Positions 16,296-24,030 of a stretch of 64,000 bases of DNA are shown piece by piece. The stretch's first letter is position 1; each line of letters opens with the position of its first letter. A program made the position numbers and the translations under genes. The notes below the pieces were generated by a model. The model ran no database searches and was not told where the DNA came from. It was given only the letters and a program-made list of their open reading frames with translations. Source of the stretch: a bacterium (lineage in GTDB: Bacteria > Oederibacteriota > CAKKQC01); contig CAKKQC010000012.1 of the NCBI GenBank assembly GCA_919901855.1, positions 99,035-163,034 of the forward strand. The letters run 5' to 3'.

Positions 16296-18595
16296 AGGCG
16301 GTTCTGGCGGTGGCTTGGGCGGTCGTAATCCTGATCCTGGCCGAGGCCACGGCCCCGATCCCGTGCGGGCCGGCGTGGGAAAGCATGCGGGCCATGGCCG
16401 CCGTCTGCGGCGCGCCGTCCTCGGCGGCCGTGGCCGGCGTGGTCTGGGCGGTGGCGGTCTGGGCCGCGCTACAGGCCGCCTGTTTCGGCGCCGGGGCCGC
16501 GGCGATTGGGTGGACCGGCCGGCGGCGGCGGCGCCGCTCCGGGCCGCCCGCGCCCGCGACCGCGCTCCTGCTCGGCTGGCTCGCGGCGGGACTCGCGCTC
16601 CTCGGGCTGGCCGTGCTCGGGCTATTCCGTCCCGCCGTCCTCGGCCCGGTCGCGCTCCTCGCCCTCGCGGGCGCCGGTTCCGCGCGCGCCGTCGCGGTGG
16701 AGGCGTGGCGGGCCTGGACCGTGCCGGCGGCCCCCGCCGTTCGCGCGGTCCGCTGGATCACGGGCGCCGTGCTGGCCGCCGTGGCGGCCACTTTGCTGGC
16801 CCCCGAGACCCACATCGACGCGCTGATCTACCATCTCGGGATCGCGGGCCGGGCGGTGGCCACGGGCCGGCTCACGGCGCCGTCCGGCAACTTCCTCCAC
16901 CACTTCCCGCTCCTGACCGAACTGCTGCGCGGGTGGGGGCTCGCGCTCGGCGGGGAGCCCGCGGCCCGGCTCTGGACGCTCGGGGGCCTGGTGGCGGGCG
17001 CCGCCGCGGTGCGCGCCGCGCTCGCCCCGCTGTCCGGGCCGGCCTGGGGCTGGGCGGGGTTCGGGCTCTGGGCGACGTCGCCGCTCGCGGAAGGGATGGC
17101 GATGGGGGGCAAGCCCGACGTCTTCACTGCGGCCTTCGGCGTCGCGGCGCTCAGTGCTCTCGCGCGAGGCGGGCGCCGCGGGGCCCTCGTCGCCGGTCTG
17201 CTGGCCGGCGCCGCGTCAGGGAGCAAATTACAGGGCTTCGTCGTCGTCCCGATCCTGGCCGTGCTCGCGCTCCGGCGGCCGCGCGGACGCCGCGCCGTGG
17301 CGGTGGCGCTCGTCCTCGCGGGGGCGGCCGCCGCCGCCGGCCCGTGGCTGGCGAAGTCCGCGTTGCTGACCGGGGACCCCGTGTATCCGTTCGGGAAACG
17401 GGGATGGGGGATGACGGCGGCGGCCGTGGACCAGCTCGCCGAGGTCTCGGGCACGATGGCCCTCCGCGGCCGGTATGACGGGTTCCTGCGCCGTCTCGCG
17501 GCCCCGTGGACGGCGACAATGACCGACGGGCTCCCGGCGCTGTGGCTCGCGCTCGTACCGCTGGCGCTTCTCGGGGCCGGCAGGGCGGCGCGGCCGTGGT
17601 GGATCGCGGGGGCGCTCGGCTGGATCGCGTGGAGCCTGGGTCCGCCGCAGCCGCGGTACGCGATCGTGCCGCTCGCGTGGATGGCGGTGGCGCTCGTCGC
17701 AGGGCTGGCGGCATGGCGGGCGCGCCGCGCCGCCGCCATGGCGGCCGCGTTCCTGGTCTTCCAGGCCGCCCATTCCGTCACCGCATGCGCCGTCGAGGGA
17801 TCGTGGGGGGCCGGACTGGGGCTGGAGGCCCGCGACGCCTTCCGGCGCCGGACGCTCTCGACCTTCGCCGAGACCGTGGAGGGGCTCGCGGCCCTGCCCG
17901 CCGGGGCCAGGGTCATGTACGCGGGCGAGTGGCGGGCGTGGCCCGCGCCGCGGCTCCCCGTGATCCCGTCGCTCCACGAGCCCCTCCCCGCATGGCCGCT
18001 CGTCCGGGCGTCCGCGTCCCCCGAAGCGCTCGCCCGCCGGTGGCGCCAGCTCGGCGTCACGCACGTCGTGCAGAACTACGCCGCCGCCCTCTACAACCGC
18101 GGGTCGCAAACGATCTACCCGTGGACCCCGCGGGACCTCGCGGTCTGGGCCGGCTTCTGGCGGACCCACGCGAGGCTCCTCCGGGCGCCGAAGCGCATCG
18201 ACCGGAAGGCGGGAGGCTACTACCTCTACGAGCTAGGGGTGGGGGAGGGGCCGGCGCGCGCGACGCCGACGCTCCCCGGAATCGAGGGGCTCTACGCCGT
18301 CGTGGAGGGCTTCGTCCGCCGGGGGGACACCGGCCTCGCGGCCGCCGGGGTCCGCACGCTGGACCGGATCGCCGGAGACTTCGCGCAGGTCGCGTTCTTC
18401 GTCGGGTTCGTCGGGCACGGCGGTGACCCGGCGGCGGAGGCGCCGTACGTCGAGCGGGCCGCCGCCGGCGGGTACCGCGACCTCCTGCTCTGGCAGGAGC
18501 TGGCGCGGCTGGCGGAGGCCAAGGGGCGGCCGGCCGAGGCGGCCGCCTGGAGACGGCGCGCGGCGGACGCGGAACGGCCGGCGCCGCGGCGTTAG
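16292..18595 (+). CDS. GT-C-like polytopic membrane protein (paralog 3)
   Basis: 767 residues, third of the tandem set. The N-terminal two thirds is polytopic. The conserved loop reads HIDALIYHLGIAG near residue 173 with FPLLTELLRGW after it, matching paralogs 1 and 2 at D-A-hydrophobic-hydrophobic-Y-H-L and F-P-L-x-T-E. After the membrane part comes a globular region and a helical end (VERAAAGGYRDLLLWQELARL) that looks like a worn TPR-type tail. ATG 16292 overlaps the upstream stop. It probably arose by duplication; it may act on a related substrate. Confidence 0.6.
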   Translation: MKAVLAVAWAVVILILAEATAPIPCGPAWESMRAMAAVCGAPSSAAVAGVVWAVAVWAALQAACFGAGAAAIGWTGRRRRRRSGPPAPATALLLGWLAAGLALLGLAVLGLFRPAVLGPVALLALAGAGSARAVAVEAWRAWTVPAAPAVRAVRWITGAVLAAVAATLLAPETHIDALIYHLGIAGRAVATGRLTAPSGNFLHHFPLLTELLRGWGLALGGEPAARLWTLGGLVAGAAAVRAALAPLSGPAWGWAGFGLWATSPLAEGMAMGGKPDVFTAAFGVAALSALARGGRRGALVAGLLAGAASGSKLQGFVVVPILAVLALRRPRGRRAVAVALVLAGAAAAAGPWLAKSALLTGDPVYPFGKRGWGMTAAAVDQLAEVSGTMALRGRYDGFLRRLAAPWTATMTDGLPALWLALVPLALLGAGRAARPWWIAGALGWIAWSLGPPQPRYAIVPLAWMAVALVAGLAAWRARRAAAMAAAFLVFQAAHSVTACAVEGSWGAGLGLEARDAFRRRTLSTFAETVEGLAALPAGARVMYAGEWRAWPAPRLPVIPSLHEPLPAWPLVRASASPEALARRWRQLGVTHVVQNYAAALYNRGSQTIYPWTPRDLAVWAGFWRTHARLLRAPKRIDRKAGGYYLYELGVGEGPARATPTLPGIEGLYAVVEGFVRRGDTGLAAAGVRTLDRIAGDFAQVAFFVGFVGHGGDPAAEAPYVERAAAGGYRDLLLWQELARLAEAKGRPAEAAAWRRRAADAERPAPRR

Positions 18596-18609
18596 TATAG
18601 GAGGGCGCC

Positions 18610-20043
18610 GTGAAGATCCTCCGCTGGCTCCCCGTTCTGCTGCTGGCCGCCTGCACGCCCGGCGTCCAGGTGCGGCATCCCGTGGCGCCGCTGCGGCTCG
18701 ACCCCGCCGACCTGCCCCGGATCGGGCGGCTCGCGGTCATTCTCCGGGTCTCCTCGGCGAGCGCGGCGCGGGCGTCGGCCGGGGTCGGCCAGGCGGCGGT
18801 GGGCCAGTTCCTGAACGCGCTCACGGAGTCGAGGGACCCCAACCGGAAGACGATCCAGCTTTCGCCCGCGTCGGCCAACGACGCGCTCCGGCTGTCCGCG
18901 GCCCGGCTGGCCTCGCCGTGGACGCGCGTCGTCTGCTACGCCGTGCAGGGGCCGTCGACGACCGAGTTCCTGGTCGCGGCCGCCCCCGGCGCCGTGCTCT
19001 GGGTCGACGCCGGCGACGTCGAGGCGGCGCAGGCCGAGCGCGTCGTGGAGAGCAAGAACCGGAAGGGCGAGGTCACCCGCACGACGGTCTGGGACGCCGG
19101 GGCGACCTGGCGGGTGGGCTGGCAGCTCGGCCGCTGGCCCGAGGGCGGCACGATGGCCTCGGGCGTGGAGACGAGTTCGTCGGGGGATTCGTACCGGAGC
19201 CCCGTCGACCTCGACGAGTGGACGGCGCAGGCGGCTGGCTGGCGGGCGGCGTGGGCCGACGCGGTCAAGGCCCAGCTCCTGCCCAGGGCGACGTGGCGCT
19301 GGCGGCGCACGTGGAAGGACAAGGACGTGCGCGCGGATTCGGCCGGCTGCTACGCGGCGTGGAACGAGGGCGTGCGGGCCGAGCAGGCGGGGAACTGGCC
19401 GGCGGCACAGGGCGCGTACCGGCGCGCGCTGGCGGCGGCGCGCACCGACAAGGACCGCGGGGCGCTCAACGGCTACCTCTCCGAGCTTTCGCTCGTCTTC
19501 GGCGGCGGCCCCGGCGCCGGGTCGGCGGCGGATGCGTGGTTCGACGAGCCCGTGGCGGTCGTCCCGTTCGCGAACGACACGAACAACGTGGGCGCCCCCG
19601 ACGTCGCGCGGGCGATGGTGCAGAAGGAACTCCTGGCTCGCGGTTACCGGGTGCTGTCCATCGCGGACGTCGACGGGCGCCTCCACGGGATCGGGATCTC
19701 GCAGGGCGAGCATCTCCGGGCGTTCTCCGCGGACAAGATCGCCGCCGCGCTCGGGACGCGCCGCTGGATCACGGGCCGCGTGGACGAGTTCAAGGTCATC
19801 AACGTCGGCGTCTACTACCGGCGCCAGGCGCGGGTCACGCTCGGGCTCGGCGACGCCGGGGGCCGGACCGTGTGGGAGGCGGCGGGGGTCTCGGTGCGGC
19901 AGTCCGCGGGGACGAAGGACATCGGGGCCCGCCTCCTCGGCGGGCTGGCCGGGAGCCTGATCGAGAAGGCCACGAAGACCTACCTCAAGGAAGACACCGA
20001 AGCCGCCGTGGCCGAGGCGATGGCCTATCTGCCGTCGCGCTGA
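18610..20043 (+). CDS. Lipoprotein with C-terminal DUF799/GNA1162-like domain
   Basis: 477 residues. A lipoprotein signal with lipobox LLLAAC puts Cys at about residue 15. The central region (about 35-235) has a PRIGRLAVILR segment but no family I can name firmly. A short helical, TPR-like stretch (AWNEGVRAEQAGNWPAAQGAYRRAL) leads to the C-terminal domain (about 310-470), starting VAVVPFANDTNNVGAPDVARAM and containing ITGRVDEFKVINVGVYY, which resembles DUF799/GNA1162 lipoproteins. These are thought to act with CsgG-like partners at the outer membrane; no such partner is in the window. GTG start; a TAGTAT-like box lies about 11 bases upstream. Confidence 0.65.
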   Translation: MKILRWLPVLLLAACTPGVQVRHPVAPLRLDPADLPRIGRLAVILRVSSASAARASAGVGQAAVGQFLNALTESRDPNRKTIQLSPASANDALRLSAARLASPWTRVVCYAVQGPSTTEFLVAAAPGAVLWVDAGDVEAAQAERVVESKNRKGEVTRTTVWDAGATWRVGWQLGRWPEGGTMASGVETSSSGDSYRSPVDLDEWTAQAAGWRAAWADAVKAQLLPRATWRWRRTWKDKDVRADSAGCYAAWNEGVRAEQAGNWPAAQGAYRRALAAARTDKDRGALNGYLSELSLVFGGGPGAGSAADAWFDEPVAVVPFANDTNNVGAPDVARAMVQKELLARGYRVLSIADVDGRLHGIGISQGEHLRAFSADKIAAALGTRRWITGRVDEFKVINVGVYYRRQARVTLGLGDAGGRTVWEAAGVSVRQSAGTKDIGARLLGGLAGSLIEKATKTYLKEDTEAAVAEAMAYLPSR

Positions 20044-20047
20044 TTCC

Positions 20048-21901
20048 CTGATCGCGGCCGCCCTCCTGCTGGCCGCGTGCGGCACCCCGGCCGTGGAGCG
20101 CGGCGTTTCCGCGGCTCCGGCCCCGGCCGGGCCGTCGCACGGTGTTTCGCCGTCCGGCGAAACTCCTCGGGTCGCGTCCGCGACCCGATACTTCCGCGTG
20201 GTCGAGGCGGGGGGCAAGCTCTGGTTCGCCGCGCCCCCGGACGGCCGGCGGTTCTTCTCGATGGGGATCGACTGCGTCCTGCCCGGCGACTGGAGCCCCG
20301 ACCCCAAGTCCCCGAAGTACCACGGGGCCGACGTCCGGGGCGGGGAGCCCGCGTGGGCGGACTTCACGGCGAAGCGGATGACGGAATGGGGGTTCAACAC
20401 CGTCGGCGCCTGGAGCGCGCGGTCCATGGAGCAGCGCGGCATGCCGTACTGCGCGTATCTCTGGCTGGGGGTGGGGGCCACGCACCGGCTCGTGGACGTC
20501 TGGGACCCGTGGTACGAGCGGCGGGTCGACGAGGAGGCGGCCAAGCAGATGGCTTCCCGCTCGGCGGAAGATCCGGCCCTGATCGGCTGGTTCATCGACA
20601 ACGAGCTGCCCTGGTACGGCGCGGCCGGCTGGCGGACCGACGATCCCCGGACCCTCCTGGACCTCTACCTCGCGCTCTCGCGGACCGCGCCGGGCCGGAT
20701 CAGGGCGGAGGCCTTGAAGGCGGGGGGCGCGGACGAGTTCGCGGGCGAGGTGGCGCGGCGGTTCCTGGCCGTGACCGCGGAGGCGATCCGCAAGCGCGAC
20801 CCGAACCACCTCCTGCTGGGGGTCAGGTTCGCGAACGGCGCCCCGGCGCCCGTCGTGCGGGCGGTCGGGGAGGCGTGCGACGTCGTCTCCCTGAACTGGT
20901 ACGTCAAGGACGGGCGGCCCGACCCCGGGTTCCTGGACCGGTTCTGGCTCGAGGGGCGGAAGCCCGTGCTCATCACCGAGTACTCGTACCGCGCGACCGA
21001 GAACCGGTCGGGGCTCGGGAACTCGCGCGGTGCCGACGTGACCGTGCCCACGCAGGCGGAGCGGGCGCGCCGCTACACCCGGTACGTCGAAACGCTGGCC
21101 GCCCTGCCCCAGACGATCGGGTTCCACTGGTTCCAGTACGCGGACCAGCCGACGCGCGGACGGTTCGACGGCGAGGACTGCAACTACGGGCTCGTGGACC
21201 AGGAGGACGAGCCGTACGAGCCCCTGCGCTCGGCCATGGCGGCCATGAACGCCCGCGTGGCGGACCTGCACGCGAAGAGCCCGCTCGGGTTCCCGGCGGC
21301 GTCCGGCGAGCCGCGGCCGCGGCCGCCCCTGCCCGTGGCGGGGCTGGACGTCCTGCCCGAACTGGGGAAGCGGCCGTTCCCGGTGGCGGTCTGGGTGGAC
21401 TACTCCCGCGATGCCGCGGCCGGCCCGACGTGGGGGGACGAAGCGAGCCGGTGCGGGTGCGCGTTCGTGAAGCGCGGGGATGCGGCCGTCTTCTCGTTCC
21501 ACGCGGGACCGGGCTGGGGCTGCGGAGTCACGCTCGTACGACCGGTCTCCGGACCGGCCGATGTCGCCGGCGCGACCCGGCTCGTCGTCGAGGCCGAGGC
21601 GCCGGCGGGGTTCCGGTTCGGCGCGCTCCTGAGCGAGGACGGGGTGGGCCCGCGGGAGGCGACCTCGTTCACCGGGTCGGGGGGCGCCGACGGGGAGCAG
21701 TACGCGAGCCCCGACCTCGCGGGCACCGGGGCCCGCGAGCGGTACGTCGTGGAACTGGCCCGCCTCGAGCTCTCCGGCGGGTTCGGCAATCCCTCGGGCA
21801 ACGGCCGGCTGGACGCGCAGGCGCTGGCCCGTGTGGAGATTCGCGTGGGGGGCGGCCGGGGGGCGGCCGAGATCCGGCTGTTCCGGGTCAGGTTCGAGTA
21901 G
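20048..21901 (+). CDS. Lipoprotein TIM-barrel glycosidase (agarase/GH42-50-like)
   Basis: About 617 residues. The first ATG/GTG/TTG in this frame is GTG 20093, but the codons just upstream encode LIAAALLLAAC, a clear lipobox, so the true start should be near CTG 20048 or the start codon is damaged. The barrel (about 45-400) begins FFSMGIDCVLPGDW, has WGFNTVGAWS, a likely acid/base Glu in LIGWFIDNELPW and a likely nucleophile in VLITEYSYRA, then GFHWFQYADQP. A beta-rich C-terminal domain follows. It resembles agarase-like GH50/GH42-type hydrolases. Tandem-hairpin repeat copy C is translated in the linker after the lipobox. Confidence 0.6.
   Translation: MIAAALLLAACGTPAVERGVSAAPAPAGPSHGVSPSGETPRVASATRYFRVVEAGGKLWFAAPPDGRRFFSMGIDCVLPGDWSPDPKSPKYHGADVRGGEPAWADFTAKRMTEWGFNTVGAWSARSMEQRGMPYCAYLWLGVGATHRLVDVWDPWYERRVDEEAAKQMASRSAEDPALIGWFIDNELPWYGAAGWRTDDPRTLLDLYLALSRTAPGRIRAEALKAGGADEFAGEVARRFLAVTAEAIRKRDPNHLLLGVRFANGAPAPVVRAVGEACDVVSLNWYVKDGRPDPGFLDRFWLEGRKPVLITEYSYRATENRSGLGNSRGADVTVPTQAERARRYTRYVETLAALPQTIGFHWFQYADQPTRGRFDGEDCNYGLVDQEDEPYEPLRSAMAAMNARVADLHAKSPLGFPAASGEPRPRPPLPVAGLDVLPELGKRPFPVAVWVDYSRDAAAGPTWGDEASRCGCAFVKRGDAAVFSFHAGPGWGCGVTLVRPVSGPADVAGATRLVVEAEAPAGFRFGALLSEDGVGPREATSFTGSGGADGEQYASPDLAGTGARERYVVELARLELSGGFGNPSGNGRLDAQALARVEIRVGGGRGAAEIRLFRVRFE
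20144..20187 (+). repeat. Tandem-hairpin repeat, copy C (inside coding sequence)
   Basis: First hairpin: 9-bp GTTTCGCCG stem (20144-20152 and 20155-20163) around a TC centre, extended by GG/CC across one mismatch. Second hairpin: perfect 8-bp CGGGTCGC stem (20168-20175 and 20180-20187) with a GTCC loop. Translated as GVSPSGETPRVASATR, close to the copy B peptide. Confidence 0.7.
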
Positions 21902-21915
21902 GGGGGCAGTCGCCG

Positions 21916-21921
21916 TATAAT
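21916..21921 (+). promoter_or_regulatory. -10 box (TATAAT) of the 21.9-33 kb transport cluster
   Basis: A consensus TATAAT, 8 bases before ATG 21930. It is the best-looking promoter of the cluster. Confidence 0.55.
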
Positions 21922-21929
21922 GGCCGTTC

Positions 21930-23915
21930 ATGGCTAGCCGTCCGGCGCCTCTGTCTCCGGTCACCGCGCGAGCGGTCACGATCGGCTTCCTTGCGAGCCT
22001 CGCCGTCTGCCTCGTGATGGCCTACAACGACTACTACCTCCAGAACACGCTCCTGATCGGCAACCACTTCCCCGTCATCTCCATCATCCTGGTCATGGGG
22101 CTGGTGCTGACCGTGAACGTCGCGGCGCGCCGGTGGGGGGGCACCGGGCTCGCGGTGGGGGAGCTCCTCCTGATCTGGGGTATGGTCGGGGTCGCGGGCG
22201 GCATCTGCTCCGCCGGGATCATGCGCTACTTCCCGTCGTGGATGGTGAGTCCCGCCTACTACGCGAGTTCCGGGAACGACTACCAGAGCTTCATCCTCCG
22301 GCACCTGCCGGACTGGATGGTCGTGAGCCGGGACCCGGACGCGCCGGCGGTCAAGTGGTTCATGGAGGGGCTGCCGCGGGGGGCCTCGATCCCCTGGAAG
22401 GTGTGGGTCATGCCGATGCTCGCCTGGTTCGGGTTCGCGCTCCTGGTCTTCGCGTCGAACCTGGCGCTGGTCTCGCTCTTCTACCAGCAGTGGTCCGACC
22501 GCGAGCGCCTGATCTTCCCGCTCGTCCAGGTGCCCTTCGAGGTCTCGCGGGACCCCGAGCCGGGCCGCCTCGTGAACGAGTTCCTCCGGAACCGGTTCAC
22601 GTGGATCGGGGTCCTCGTCCCCGTCGTCATCCTCGGCTACAACGGCCTCCGGACGTACATGCCCGGGATGCCCGCGTTCCCGCTGAGCTGGTACGTCTGG
22701 GGGGTCTTTCCGGACCGTCCCTGGAGCGAGTTCCACCTCAACGACGTGAACATCTATTTCACCGTCATCGGGCTCACGTTCATGCTCACGACCGAGATCG
22801 CGTTCTCGATGTGGGCGTTCGTCCTGCTCTACAAGTGCGTGCCCGTTTACGTGGCCTGGCTGGGCGTCGCCGGCGGCTTCTGGGCGAACCCCGCGTCGTC
22901 GATCACGGTCTTCGAGGCCTCGGGGGCCATCCTCGCGATCGCCGGGTTCCTGTTCTGGATCGCGCGCCGGTCGCTCGCGGCGTGGTGGAACCGCGCGGTC
23001 GCGGGCCGGTCCGACGCCGTGCTCGATCCCTGGTCCCCGCGGCTCGCGCTGGCCCTGATCGCGGCCGGCCTGCTCGGCCAGGTGCTCTGGTTCCTGCTGG
23101 CCGGGGCCCAGTGGTGGGTCGCGGTCCTGAGCGTCGTGCTCTTCCTCGCGATCCTGCTCGTGCTGACCCGGATCATCGCCGAGGCCGGGATCATGTTCGT
23201 CCAGAGCAACGTCATCGCCTACGACTGGGTGACGGGGTTGTTCCCCCCGGCCTGGATCACGGGGCGGACCCTGGGGACGCTCATGATGCAGAAGGCCGTC
23301 ATCATGCTCGACCTGCGCGAGATCTTCATGCCGTACGTCATGAACGGGCTCCGGGCCTGCGGGCAGGCGAGGATGAAGCTGGGTCCCGTGCTGTGGGTGT
23401 TCGCGGCGACGGCCGTCGTCGGGCTCGGGATCTCGGGGTACGGGCGGATCGTGACGAGCCACAAGTACGGCGGCGTGAACATGGACCAGTACGCGAACGT
23501 CGGCCAGCCGATGGGGATGCTGGACCAGGTGGCCTCGTTCCAGAAGAACCCGCCCACGTACGAGTACGTGCGATGGGGGGAGCGGCGGGTGTTCCCGGTC
23601 AACGCCCTGCACTTCGTGATCGGGGGCGTGTTCGCGGCCGCGCTCCTGTGGCTGCGGGCGATGTTCCTGTGGTGGCCGCTCCACCCGTTCGGGTTCGTCC
23701 TGTGCGGGAGCTGGGCGATGACCGTCTTCTGGTTCTCCGTGTTCCTGGGCTGGGCGTTCAAGGCCGTGATCATGACCTTCGGCGGCGCCCAGGCGTACCG
23801 CCGGGCCCTGCCGCTCTTCCTCGGGCTCGCGCTGGGCGAGTCGGTCATGGCCGGGTTCTGGATGCTGGTTTCGCTCGTGACGGGGCAGCCCGGGATCGCG
23901 ATCCTGCCGCACTGA
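21930..23915 (+). CDS. DUF6785/DUF6784 OPT-like membrane transporter (first copy)
   Basis: 661 residues with about twelve to fourteen membrane helices. Features include AYNDYYLQNTLLIGNHFP after helix 1, the conserved QQWSDRERLIFPLVQVP loop near residue 190, NDVNIYFTVIGL, and FVQSNVIAYDWVTGLFPPAW near 430. This is the pattern of the DUF6785/DUF6784 proteins, which I regard as distant relatives of the OPT oligopeptide transporters; the substrate is unknown. It has a partner of the same type at 29159-31141, and the permease and ATPase genes of the same cluster follow it. Confidence 0.75.
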   Translation: MASRPAPLSPVTARAVTIGFLASLAVCLVMAYNDYYLQNTLLIGNHFPVISIILVMGLVLTVNVAARRWGGTGLAVGELLLIWGMVGVAGGICSAGIMRYFPSWMVSPAYYASSGNDYQSFILRHLPDWMVVSRDPDAPAVKWFMEGLPRGASIPWKVWVMPMLAWFGFALLVFASNLALVSLFYQQWSDRERLIFPLVQVPFEVSRDPEPGRLVNEFLRNRFTWIGVLVPVVILGYNGLRTYMPGMPAFPLSWYVWGVFPDRPWSEFHLNDVNIYFTVIGLTFMLTTEIAFSMWAFVLLYKCVPVYVAWLGVAGGFWANPASSITVFEASGAILAIAGFLFWIARRSLAAWWNRAVAGRSDAVLDPWSPRLALALIAAGLLGQVLWFLLAGAQWWVAVLSVVLFLAILLVLTRIIAEAGIMFVQSNVIAYDWVTGLFPPAWITGRTLGTLMMQKAVIMLDLREIFMPYVMNGLRACGQARMKLGPVLWVFAATAVVGLGISGYGRIVTSHKYGGVNMDQYANVGQPMGMLDQVASFQKNPPTYEYVRWGERRVFPVNALHFVIGGVFAAALLWLRAMFLWWPLHPFGFVLCGSWAMTVFWFSVFLGWAFKAVIMTFGGAQAYRRALPLFLGLALGESVMAGFWMLVSLVTGQPGIAILPH

Positions 23916-24030
23916 TGGGCATTTCCGGAGCGTTCATCCCGGGTCGCGGCGGATTTGGTCCTGACGTCGGGCCATCGTACCCTATTGGGGTGACTCGACT
24001 GGCCAAACACGGGCCGTGCGGGAGGATCGC

